NCBI GenBank assembly: GCA_963790415.1
Contig: CAWBOK010000003.1
Coordinates: forward strand, 1-64,000
Reading direction: 5' to 3'
Length of the DNA: 64,000 nucleotides
Source of the DNA: JAJZQZ01 sp963790415
GTDB taxonomy: Bacteria > Actinomycetota > Thermoleophilia > RBG-16-64-13
The position numbers and the translations under genes were made by a program. This document shows positions 26,792 through 35,362 of this stretch, piece by piece (position 1 is the first letter of the stretch; every line of letters begins with the position of its first letter). Below the pieces are notes generated by a model. It did no database searches, was not told the origin of the DNA, and saw nothing but the letters and a program-made list of their open reading frames with translations.

Positions 26792-27886
26792 ATGGATCTG
26801 TCGAAGATGCTGCAAGAGTTCGTCCAGACGGTGCAAGACCCGACGGCCGATCCTCGCCGCACAGTGATGCTCATAGCCATCGGCCTGTTGCTCTTCCTGG
26901 TCGTCGCAGTCGTCGTGTTCATCCTGCTTCCACCTGAGAAGCAGGAGGACGAGGAGGGCGCCGGCGAATGGCCTTCCGAGGAACCCCCTCCCGGCCGGAC
27001 GGGCAAACATTCGAAGGTCCTCTTGGCTGTCAGCCTGCTGCTCGTGCTCATCGTCGTCGTCGGGTTCGTGTACGGGGACCACCGCAGCCGACAGGACTCA
27101 ACCTGCCGCAGTTGTCACATCATGCAGCCGTTGGTAGACAGCCATCAGGCAAGTTCGCATCCGAAGGTCGCGTGCATCGAGTGCCACGCAAGTCCAGGAG
27201 CCTTCGGCGGCGTCGAGACGCGCGTCCGCGCACTCGCCGATCTGGTCCACAACCTCGACGCGAGGGTGACCCTGGAGACGCCGGCGACGGTGAACCAAGA
27301 CGAGTGCCGCTCCTGTCACGCGAAGGCGCTTTCCGGCGTTCTGACGGTGGGAAACATTCGCGTGCGCCACCTTGACTTCGTCGATCGTGTGCCGTGCGGC
27401 CAATGCCACGGCCGGGTGGGGCACGATCCCGCGGGCGCGAAGAACCCAGCCTCCTCGGCCATCATGACGACCTGTGCGGATTGCCACGATGGGAAGACGG
27501 CTCCGCGCGAATGCAGCACCTGCCACGTGGGAGATATCGCCCAGGCAGGGAGCGGCCCTCAGGAATTCGCCCGGGTGCAACTGGCCTCGCCAACAACCTG
27601 CGTCGGTTGTCACTCGCTCGAAGGGTGCACCGAATGCCACGGCATCGAGATGCCGCATCCCGAAGGATGGGCCGACCCGAAGAATCATGCCCCGAGCGGC
27701 GCGTTCGACTCCACCGTCTGCGTGCGCTGCCACGACGCCGGCTGTACTGAGTGCCACATGCAGATCCACGTCAACCATGGGCCGAACTGGAAGACGGAGC
27801 ACCGGACCGCGGACAAGACTACGTGCACGCGATGCCACGACCCCAAGCAAGTGGGCACCGACATGTGCCGCCTCTGTCACACTTGA
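26792..27886 (+). CDS. Two-helix membrane 12-heme c-type cytochrome B (NapC/NirT-like N-terminus)
   Basis: 364 residues from ATG 26792. Two hydrophobic helices (about 26-46 and 74-93) flank a Glu/Pro-rich cytosolic loop. Twelve CXXCH motifs follow: CRSCH, CIECH, CRSCH, CGQCH, CADCH, CSTCH, CVGCH, CTECH, CVRCH, CTECH, CTRCH and CRLCH, the last at the very C-terminus. The segment around CRSCHIMQPLVDSHQASSHP is like the heme-1/quinol region of NapC/NrfH proteins. With cytochrome A it likely forms the membrane entry point of an extracellular electron route. Confidence 0.85.
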   Translation: MDLSKMLQEFVQTVQDPTADPRRTVMLIAIGLLLFLVVAVVVFILLPPEKQEDEEGAGEWPSEEPPPGRTGKHSKVLLAVSLLLVLIVVVGFVYGDHRSRQDSTCRSCHIMQPLVDSHQASSHPKVACIECHASPGAFGGVETRVRALADLVHNLDARVTLETPATVNQDECRSCHAKALSGVLTVGNIRVRHLDFVDRVPCGQCHGRVGHDPAGAKNPASSAIMTTCADCHDGKTAPRECSTCHVGDIAQAGSGPQEFARVQLASPTTCVGCHSLEGCTECHGIEMPHPEGWADPKNHAPSGAFDSTVCVRCHDAGCTECHMQIHVNHGPNWKTEHRTADKTTCTRCHDPKQVGTDMCRLCHT

Positions 27887-27908
27887 GGCGCCCGCGGATG
27901 ATCGGTTG

Positions 27909-29969
27909 ATGCCTCTCGCAGGACCACGTTCGCAGGCCCGTATCGCTCGGGGCGCAGAGAGGTCGTTAGGGTGGTGTCTGGGACTGGGGCTGTTGCTGCT
28001 GGCCCTCGCTCAACTACCGTCGTACTCGTGGCAAAGCCAAGTCGTGCCGAAGCTCGTCGTTCTTTCCGTGTTGGTCGGACTGTTGCTGCTGTTCCTCGCC
28101 CTCGCGCTCGTCGGCCCTCGGACGGAGTCGCTGACGGTAAGTTGGTATACGCTTGCTGGCATAGCCTTCGTCCTCTGGTCGGCGGTGACTGCGGTTACGG
28201 GAGCGAATCCCCGCGCTTCGTACCTAGGCGCCGTGTTCCGATACGAGGGCGTGCTGGGATTCGTCGCCTACCTGGTCGTGTTCCTCGCGGCTCGGCGTCT
28301 GGCCTCCGTGCGGTTCGTGCCCGGCCATCTCGTACTGGTGCTGGGCGCGGCCGGTATCGCCGCCATCGGCCTTCTCGGCGTACTGCAGCACGTGTGGCAG
28401 CCGGACGTCGTAGTCGGTCCGCTCTCCTCCGTGTGGACCACCCGGAGCCAGTCGACCTTCAGCAACCCGATTGTTCTTGGACTCTTCGGTTGCCTGGTCC
28501 TGCCCGTGCTCGTGGCGCTCCTGTCCGACAGGTCGGAGGGCTGGGAGCAGCCTCTGCTCCTGGTCGCGGCCTCCCTGATCGCCGCCGGCGCGTTCCTCAG
28601 CTACTCCCGTGCGTTCTGGCTGGCTGCCCCCATCGGCTGCACGGTGGCACTCATCCTGGCCGGACCTCCTCAGACCGCCCGTTGGCGTTCGGTCATTCCG
28701 ACCGTGGCCTTCGCCGCCCTGTGTATCGTCGTGGCGCTGCAGGTCGGTAGCGCAGGCGAGAAGAGTGCGGCCCAGGGAGATTCGGGAGCGAACGCAGTCA
28801 GCGTGTCGGGCCGGGTCGCCGAGACCCTGAGCGGCGGTGGGACCGTCGGCACCAGGATAGAACTCTACCGCGGGGCATTGACACTGATCGCGGAACGGCC
28901 TCTGTTGGGGCGCGGCTTCGAGACCTACGTGGCGGAGGCGGCCCCGACCCGCACAGAGGCTCTCGTTCGTGCCGAGGGCTACTCCACCTATCCCGATCGG
29001 CCTCACAACTCCGTGCTGTACGTCGCATATGCGACGGGGTTACCCGGTCTCGTGCTGTACCTGCTCTTCCTGGGCGGCGCGCTGCTCGCGGCCTTCCGAG
29101 GCTATCGCTCGCGGACCGGGCCTGAGAGAGTCCTGGCCGCCGGGCTCTTGGGCGGGGTGGTCGCCTACTTCCTTGCCGAGCAGACGGTGTTCAGTACTAT
29201 CGAGGTCACCCCGCTGTTCCTCGCCATGCTCGGATGGGCCGCCGCCTCCCCTCCGGAGCTCGAGGGCCGAGGAGGCGCGGGTGAGGCGATGGTGCACAGG
29301 GCGAAAGGGATCGCCCTGCAGTCGCGGTATGTCCGCGTCTTGGCCGCCCTCGGTATGCTGGCCGCGGTCGGCTGGATGGTGACGGCGGTCCCGCACGCCT
29401 TGGACGTGCTGGCCGCCGATCACACGCACCAGCTCCTCACGTCTCGTGTTCAGGACAGCAACGCGTTCGAGGAGTCGGTGCAAAAGGAACTGAGTGCAGC
29501 GAGGCGTGACCCCTACACTCCCTACTACTGGAACACCGTGGCGCTCATGCTGGAGTCGGCAGCCGAGCAGTTCCAGCGGCCCGCGGAGCTGGAACGGGCC
29601 CGCGAGACCCTCGAGGAAGGGCTGCGCTACCTACCCAACGACCCGATCCTCGTAGTCTCACTGTCGAACGTGCTCTTTCGTACCAACAGAACGTCCGATG
29701 TCGTCGCACTCCTCGTGCCCTATCTCGCCGCGGACAAATACCAGTCGGATGGCCACTACAACCTGGGGCTCGTCTATCTGGACTTGAAGCAGCCGCGGGA
29801 GGCGGTGGCCCATCTCAGCGCCGCAGTGCGCTTCAACCCGCAGGACGCCGACAGCCACTGGTACCTGGGAGAAGCATACCGGGCGCTGGGGCGTACGGCG
29901 GATGCACAGAAGGAGCAAGAAACGGCCGCATCGCTGAACCCCGAGTACCGGGTCGGGTCCGGTGGGTGA
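27909..29969 (+). CDS. O-antigen ligase/polymerase-family membrane protein with C-terminal TPRs
   Basis: 686 residues from ATG 27909. About ten to twelve membrane helices include the Wzy_C region with a periplasmic loop containing RIELYRGALTLIAERPLLGRGF (about 316-337) and PDRPHNSVLYVAYATGLPGL. The C-terminal 180 residues are TPR-like (YNLGLVYLDLKQPREAVAHL). Members ligate or polymerise lipid-linked glycans, and some (PglL/PilO type) attach them to Ser of secreted proteins. It directly follows the 12-heme genes and is convergent with a paralogue four bases away. Protein O-glycosylation of cytochromes is an inference. Confidence 0.8.
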   Translation: MPLAGPRSQARIARGAERSLGWCLGLGLLLLALAQLPSYSWQSQVVPKLVVLSVLVGLLLLFLALALVGPRTESLTVSWYTLAGIAFVLWSAVTAVTGANPRASYLGAVFRYEGVLGFVAYLVVFLAARRLASVRFVPGHLVLVLGAAGIAAIGLLGVLQHVWQPDVVVGPLSSVWTTRSQSTFSNPIVLGLFGCLVLPVLVALLSDRSEGWEQPLLLVAASLIAAGAFLSYSRAFWLAAPIGCTVALILAGPPQTARWRSVIPTVAFAALCIVVALQVGSAGEKSAAQGDSGANAVSVSGRVAETLSGGGTVGTRIELYRGALTLIAERPLLGRGFETYVAEAAPTRTEALVRAEGYSTYPDRPHNSVLYVAYATGLPGLVLYLLFLGGALLAAFRGYRSRTGPERVLAAGLLGGVVAYFLAEQTVFSTIEVTPLFLAMLGWAAASPPELEGRGGAGEAMVHRAKGIALQSRYVRVLAALGMLAAVGWMVTAVPHALDVLAADHTHQLLTSRVQDSNAFEESVQKELSAARRDPYTPYYWNTVALMLESAAEQFQRPAELERARETLEEGLRYLPNDPILVVSLSNVLFRTNRTSDVVALLVPYLAADKYQSDGHYNLGLVYLDLKQPREAVAHLSAAVRFNPQDADSHWYLGEAYRALGRTADAQKEQETAASLNPEYRVGSGG

Positions 29970-29973
29970 GTCG

Positions 29974-31971
29974 TCAGCGTAGCTGGTCGAGCGCGGACCG
30001 CAGAGAGGCGTCGCCGGGATACTTCGTAAGTCCTTCTTCCAGGACGGCCTTTGCTGTCGGGGTGTCTCCGGCCATGTAGAACGTCACGGCGGCCAGATAG
30101 TACGAGTGGGCCATCGGCCTCGTCACCGTCAGGGCCTCTCGATTCAGGCGGAGGGCTTCGTCGCGCTGCCCGAGCGCAAGGAGTGCGCGGGCCTTGACGA
30201 AACGGGCCATGGAGCTGAGAGGGAATGCCCGGAGCGCCTGGTCCGCTGTGGACAACGCCTCCTGCGGCTGGGAGTTGATCATGTAGGCTCCCGCGAGCGA
30301 TTGCAGGCCGTAGGCGTCGTCGGGGCGGAGCCGCAACCCTTTTTCGTACGCGGCGATAGCGTCCGGTGCAGTCTCCGGGGCCGCTGCCAACGCTCCCCCG
30401 GCCATGAAGAACGCCAGGGGATAGACGCGGAAGTGGTCGGCCGCCGCCGCGATGGCTGCGGCATCGTTCCGTGTGAGCCCACGTAAGAGTCGAGCGTCGG
30501 CCTGGAGTGCAACGACCCCGATGGCCATTGATACGAGCAGCACCACTCCAACGAGGCCGGCCAGTCCGAGGCGGATCCAATCGCGCGGGACCGGGGAAGC
30601 ATCTCCCCCCTGGGCGGCGGAGACCTCGGCCGCGCCGGAGGGGTCGCGCACCGAGGAGCGCGGAGCAGCCAAACCGGCCAGCAAGAAGAGCAGTGGCGTG
30701 AGGTAGACGGATTGCGGGTTGAGGAACAGGGGAACGGCCAGAGCGATCGCCGCGAGAAGAGGAACCGCGTCCGACAGTTCTTGCCGCCGAACGATGGGCA
30801 CCAGCGCCGCCGTGAAGAGCGCTACGACGGCGAGTAGCCCCAGGAGGCCGAGGATGCCGGCAGTCGCCACGACCTCGAGAGGCAGGCTGTGCGCATCGCT
30901 CCCCCAACTGTCGAGGTTCGGCGCCATGCCCGCGGCGTCGGCCGAATGCTGCCAGGCCAGCTGGAAGTTGCCGGGGCCCCAGCCAAGCAGGGGTTTGGCG
31001 ACCACTGCGCGCAGAGCCGCGCGATAGATACCCAACCTGCCCAGGTCCGATTGGGGAGACATCAGCTCCGAAGAGACGACGGTGCCGGCCGCCCCCGCGG
31101 CCGGCACAGTCGCGGACCGCGTCACCAGCATCAGCGAACCGGCCAGCAACAACACGAGGGCGAGTGCGGCGAACCTGCGCCAGAGACGGGCGCGAGACGG
31201 CCAAGCCAGGACCATCGCGACCACGACCGCCAGGGCCGTGCCCAGCCAAGCACCTCGGGACAACGGGATGACCAGCCCGCTGAGGCACACACCCGCGGCC
31301 AGAGCGTAGACGGGAGACCAGCGCCGGCGGGCGCACACGAAGAGAACGAGAGCGGCGACAAACCCGGCCCCGACGAACGCGCCGGACCAGACGGGGCTTC
31401 CCAGGGTTGCCCCGGGCCTGCCGCTGGGTATCCCCAGGTGTGCGACGGCCCAGCCCGTTTGCGATTGCTGCAGCCACATCAGGAGGGTCAGCCCTACCGC
31501 ACCCGCGACCAGCGCGTTGGATGCAATGACGACGTCCTCTGGCCGGCCTCGCCGTCCTGCCACCAGCAGTCCTCCCGCAAGCAGGAACATCCCGAAACCG
31601 GTGCCCTGCTTGTAGGGCCCGAAGAGCGATGCCACGGGGGTGCCGTCGAGCAGCGTCGCAAGTCCGACGACCACCACGAAGGCAAGGACCGCCCAATCCA
31701 GTCGGTCCGGCCGCAGATCGCCGCGCCGGGAGCGAAGGAGCACACCAAGGATGAAGAGGAGCCCCACCGGGTAGGCAGCCGCAGCTTTGAGCGTGAAGGC
31801 GGGAGCGGCGACGGCAGACGACCAGACGAGCGGGATGACGGCCAGAAACACGACGAGGGTGAGCCTGACCAGCCAGTCCCAGACCGAGGCGTCTTGGGTC
31901 CACGTCCGTTCTTCAGCGCGGTGCATATCCATCTCCATCCGGTCGCGCGCAGTATCAGCCTCGTTCGCCAT
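29974..31971 (-). CDS. Second O-antigen ligase/polymerase-family protein with TPRs
   Basis: 665 residues with the same plan as its convergent neighbour. Multiple hydrophobic helices span about 37-440, and the Wzy_C loop phrase GIYRAALRAVVAKPLLGWGPG is followed by AHSLPLEVVATAGILGLLGL. The TPR tail includes YGLQSLAGAYMINSQPQEALS and ALLALGQRDEALRLNREALT. It is probably a diverged duplicate. Having two such enzymes side by side suggests either polymerase plus ligase, or two targets. Transcribed leftward from the intergenic region before endonuclease III. Confidence 0.8.
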   Translation of the reverse strand: MANEADTARDRMEMDMHRAEERTWTQDASVWDWLVRLTLVVFLAVIPLVWSSAVAAPAFTLKAAAAYPVGLLFILGVLLRSRRGDLRPDRLDWAVLAFVVVVGLATLLDGTPVASLFGPYKQGTGFGMFLLAGGLLVAGRRGRPEDVVIASNALVAGAVGLTLLMWLQQSQTGWAVAHLGIPSGRPGATLGSPVWSGAFVGAGFVAALVLFVCARRRWSPVYALAAGVCLSGLVIPLSRGAWLGTALAVVVAMVLAWPSRARLWRRFAALALVLLLAGSLMLVTRSATVPAAGAAGTVVSSELMSPQSDLGRLGIYRAALRAVVAKPLLGWGPGNFQLAWQHSADAAGMAPNLDSWGSDAHSLPLEVVATAGILGLLGLLAVVALFTAALVPIVRRQELSDAVPLLAAIALAVPLFLNPQSVYLTPLLFLLAGLAAPRSSVRDPSGAAEVSAAQGGDASPVPRDWIRLGLAGLVGVVLLVSMAIGVVALQADARLLRGLTRNDAAAIAAAADHFRVYPLAFFMAGGALAAAPETAPDAIAAYEKGLRLRPDDAYGLQSLAGAYMINSQPQEALSTADQALRAFPLSSMARFVKARALLALGQRDEALRLNREALTVTRPMAHSYYLAAVTFYMAGDTPTAKAVLEEGLTKYPGDASLRSALDQLR

Positions 31972-32124
31972 GCGCCAGACTATATCAGCCCGGTATGCCC
32001 CTCAACAGAACGGCGCCCAGGAGGGCTCGGCTCGGTCCCGGCCTCGTCCTCGGTGGGACGAAACCTTTGGTTCCGCTAGAATCTGGCCTGTCCGAGAACT
32101 CGGTACGTCGGAGGCGGAGGCGCC

Positions 32125-32802
32125 GTGGTGAGGAAGGGTAAGACCGTGGCCTGGAAGCGTCGGCAGGCGGCCGAGATCGTGGCCCGCCTCGACGGCGAGT
32201 ACGCCGATGCCCACATCGTGCTGAGGTTCGGCAGCACGTGGGAGCTGGTCGTGTCCGTGATCTTGTCGGCCCAGTGCACGGACAAGATGGTGAACCAGGT
32301 CACCGAGTCGCTCTTTCGGAAGTACCGCACCATCGAGGACTACGCCGGCGCCGACCCGGCGGAGTTCGAGCAGGACATCCGCCCCACCGGCTTCTTCCGC
32401 AACAAGACCAAGCACATCATCGGAGCCGCCCAGAAGGTGCTGCACGATTTCGGGGGCGAGGTGCCGCACACCATGGCCGAGTTGCTCACGCTCCCCGGGG
32501 TCGCCAGGAAGACGGCGAACATCGTCCTGGGCAACGCGTATCCGGAGGCCTTCGCCGCCGACCCGGACGCGGGGATAGCCGTGGACACCCACGTCTTTCG
32601 GCTGAGCCACCGGTTGGGCATCGCAAGCGCGAAGGACCCCGAGCGTACCGAGACCGAACTGACGGCGGTGATCCCGCGTGACCGCTGGAACAGCGTCACC
32701 TACCTGCTCATCGAGCACGGGCGGGCGGTGTGCACGGCCCGGAAGCCCCGCTGCGAGGAGTGCCTGCTGGCCGACATCTGCCCGTCCGCTTTCGCGGCGT
32801 AA
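32125..32802 (+). CDS. nth: Endonuclease III (DNA glycosylase/AP lyase)
   Basis: 225 residues. Removes oxidised pyrimidines and nicks abasic sites in base-excision repair. Helix-hairpin-helix LPGVARKTANIVL holds catalytic Lys at about residue 129. VDTHV holds the activating Asp at about 154. A C-terminal [4Fe-4S] loop has Cys 203, 210, 213 and 219 (CX6CX2CX5C). GTG at 32125 or 32128 may start. Ordinary housekeeping gene between the cytochrome and catabolic regions. Confidence 0.93.
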   Translation: MVRKGKTVAWKRRQAAEIVARLDGEYADAHIVLRFGSTWELVVSVILSAQCTDKMVNQVTESLFRKYRTIEDYAGADPAEFEQDIRPTGFFRNKTKHIIGAAQKVLHDFGGEVPHTMAELLTLPGVARKTANIVLGNAYPEAFAADPDAGIAVDTHVFRLSHRLGIASAKDPERTETELTAVIPRDRWNSVTYLLIEHGRAVCTARKPRCEECLLADICPSAFAA

Positions 32803-32901
32803 CGGGGCGTCCGCGACACACAGGCTTTCGCGGTGTAGCATCTTGGCCAAGCGGTCAGTACACTGTGAGCGATCGCACGCAGCGAACGCCGAGGAGGGCT
32901 T

Positions 32902-33774
32902 GTGAAGGCAGAGGACGTCAGGATCATCGGGGTGTGCGGCGCCGGCACCATGGGCGCCGGGATCGCCCAGCAGGCCGCCGCCTCCGGGTATCAGGTGCGG
33001 GTGCTGGACGTCGACGACGCCGCCTGGAAGCGCGGCCTCGGCATCATCACCAAGGGCCTCGACCGCCTGCTGGCCAAGGAGAAGATCGCCCAGGCCGACA
33101 AGGACGCCATCCTGGGCCGCCTGAGCTACTCCACCGATGCGGCCTCGCTGGCCGACGTGGACTACGTCATCGAGGCCGTCTTCGAGGACTACGAGGTCAA
33201 GAGGGACCTCTTCGCCCGCCTGGAGCCCGTGTGCCGGCCCGACGTGGTCTTCGCGACCAACACCTCGTCCATCTCCATCACGGAGATCGCCGCCGCCAGC
33301 CAGCGGCCCGACCGCGTGGTGGGCATGCACTTCTTCAATCCGGTGCCCGGTCATGAAGCTGGTGGAGATCATCCCGGCCCTGCAGACCGACCCGGCGGTG
33401 ACGGCGCTCGCCACCGAGATGGCGACGCGCCTGGGCAAGACCGCCGGTGGCCTGCAACGACACGCCGGGCTTCGTGGTCAACCGCATCCTGATACCCATG
33501 ATGATCGACGCCGCCCGGGTGTTCGAGTCCGGTGTGGCCAGCGCGGAGGACATCGACACGGCCATGAAGCTGGGGGCCAACATGCCCATGGGCCCGCTGG
33601 AGCTGATGGACTTCATCGGGGTCGATATCGCCTATCATATCGGCAACGTGCTGTACGAGTACACCAAAGAGCAGCGCTTCAGCCCGCCGACCATCATGCG
33701 CAAGATGGTCAAGGCGGGGCATCTGGGCCGCAAGTCCGGCAAGGGGCTTCTACGACTACGCGGAGACCACGTGA
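32902..33774 (+). CDS. 3-hydroxyacyl-CoA dehydrogenase (3-hydroxybutyryl-CoA type), three frameshifts
   Basis: Oxidises 3-hydroxyacyl-CoA with NAD(P). The N-terminal Rossmann motif GVCGAGTMGAGIAQQAAASG is at about residues 9-28. The signature FATNTSSISITEIA and MHFFNPVP follow, then NDTPGFVVNRILIPMMIDAA and KLGANMPMGPLELMDFIG, and the end GRKSGKGFYDY. Single extra bases at 33349-33350, 33446-33447 and 33743-33746 break the frame; each falls in a G run. Without them a standard protein of about 290 residues ends at TGA 33772-33774. Could act in beta-oxidation-like steps together with the following CoA ligase. Confidence 0.85.
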
Positions 33775-33829
33775 GCCGCGGCGCGAAGCGCCCACGGCAC
33801 GTCCAGGACGACTGCGAGGGGGAAATGGC

Positions 33830-35177
33830 ATGATCCGCGACGAGAAGCACGAATGCATGGAGCGGGGCGACCTGAAGAAGCTCCAAGGCGACCGCCTGGC
33901 GGCGCTGGTCAACCGCCTCTACGAGAACGTGCCCTACTACCGCGACCTCCTGACCGAGGCCGGCATCAGCCCCAAGCTCGGTCACCGGTTTCGACGATCT
34001 CGGCCGCCTGCCCTTCACCTACAAGCGCGACCTGCGCGATACCTACCCGTTCGGACTGTTCGCCGTGCCCATGCGCGACATCGTGCGCATCCACGCCTCG
34101 TCGGGCACCACCGGCAAACCGACCACGGTCGGCTACACGCGGAACGACATCGACATGTGGGCCGAGTGCATGGCCCGCACCTTCGCCGCGGGCGGCGGTG
34201 GCCCCGACGACATCCTCCAGAACGCCTACGGCTACGGCCTCTTCACCGGTGGGCTCGGCGCCCACTTCGGCGGAGAGCGCCTGGGTGCGGCTGTGATCCC
34301 CATCTCCGGGGGCAATACACAGAAGCAACTCATGCTGATGCAGGACTACGGCACCACCATCTTGTGCTCGACTCCCAGCTTCGCCCTCTACATCTACGAC
34401 GTCGCCATCGAGATGGGCATCGACATGGCCGCGCTGCCGCTGCGGGTGGGCTTCTTCGGCGCCGAGCCGTGGTCCGACGGCATGCGACGCGACATCGAGG
34501 AGAAGCTGGGCTTGGTGGCCATCGACATCTACGGTCTCTCCGAGATCATGGGCCCGGGCGTTTCGTTCGAGTGCGCCGAGGCGCAGAACGGCCTGCATAT
34601 CAACGAGGACTTCTTCCTGGCCGAGATCATCGATCCCGACACCGGCGCGCCGCAGGCCGACGGCGAGTTGGGCGAACTGGTGTTCACCACTCTGACCAAA
34701 GAGGGCATCCCGCTGCTGCGCTACCGCACGGGCGACATCACCCGCTTGAACGTGGAACGATGCGAGTGCGGCCGCACCACCGCCCGCATGGACCGAGTCT
34801 CGGGCCGGTCCGACGACATGCTGATCATCCGCGGCGTCAACGTGTTCCCCAGCCAAGTCGAGTCGGTGCTGCTCATGTCCCACGAGGTGGCGCCCCACTA
34901 CCGCCTGGTGGTGGAGCGGGAGGGCTCGATGGACTCCCTAGACGTGCAGGTGGAAGTCACCCCCGAGGTCTACAAGCAGGCCAAGGATGCCATGCTGTCC
35001 GCTGACAGCCAGACGGTGCTGAGCGAGTCGATCGCCTTGGTCGATCTCAAGAAGGAGATCAAGGAGAACATCAAGGACATCATCGGGGTGACGGTCTCCA
35101 TCAGGTTCATGGAACCGGGCTCGGTGGAGCGCAGCGAGGGCAAAGCCAAGCGGGTGATCGACAAACGGGCCAAATAG
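33830..35177 (+). CDS. Phenylacetate-CoA ligase-like AMP-forming enzyme, one frameshift
   Basis: About 448 residues. Activates an aromatic or related acid as CoA ester via acyl-AMP. The N-terminus (GDLKKLQGDRLAALVNRLYE and VPYYRDLL) is PaaK-like. One extra base at 33980-33981 shifts frame. The ATP-binding IHASSGTTGKPTTVGYTRND then appears near residue 84-103, with DIYGLSEIMGPGVSFEC, LRYRTGDIT and DDMLIIRGVNVFPSQVES later. These motifs are complete, so activity is likely if the break is an error. Ends at TAG 35175, just before a strong hairpin. Confidence 0.85.
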
Positions 35178-35183
35178 CGCAGC

Positions 35184-35218
35184 GCGGTCCGTCCCCGGCA
35201 GCCACGGGGACGGACCGC
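35184..35218 (+). terminator. Strong hairpin after the CoA ligase gene
   Basis: GCGGTCCGTCCCC (35184-35196) pairs perfectly with GGGGACGGACCGC (35206-35218), seven bases past the stop. There is no T run, so it may act as an mRNA-stabilising or Rho-assisted end rather than a classical intrinsic terminator. Confidence 0.6.
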
Positions 35219-35362
35219 CTCCTACACATGTCGCCCCCGCGGCGCCGTGCGCGACGACCGACCCGGCTATCTGGTATGTTCTTACGAGACTATGGTCACA
35301 GACGACGACCCTCCGAGTAGCATCACACAGCCATCCGGGCCCCGGATGGAGGTAGCGGCGCA

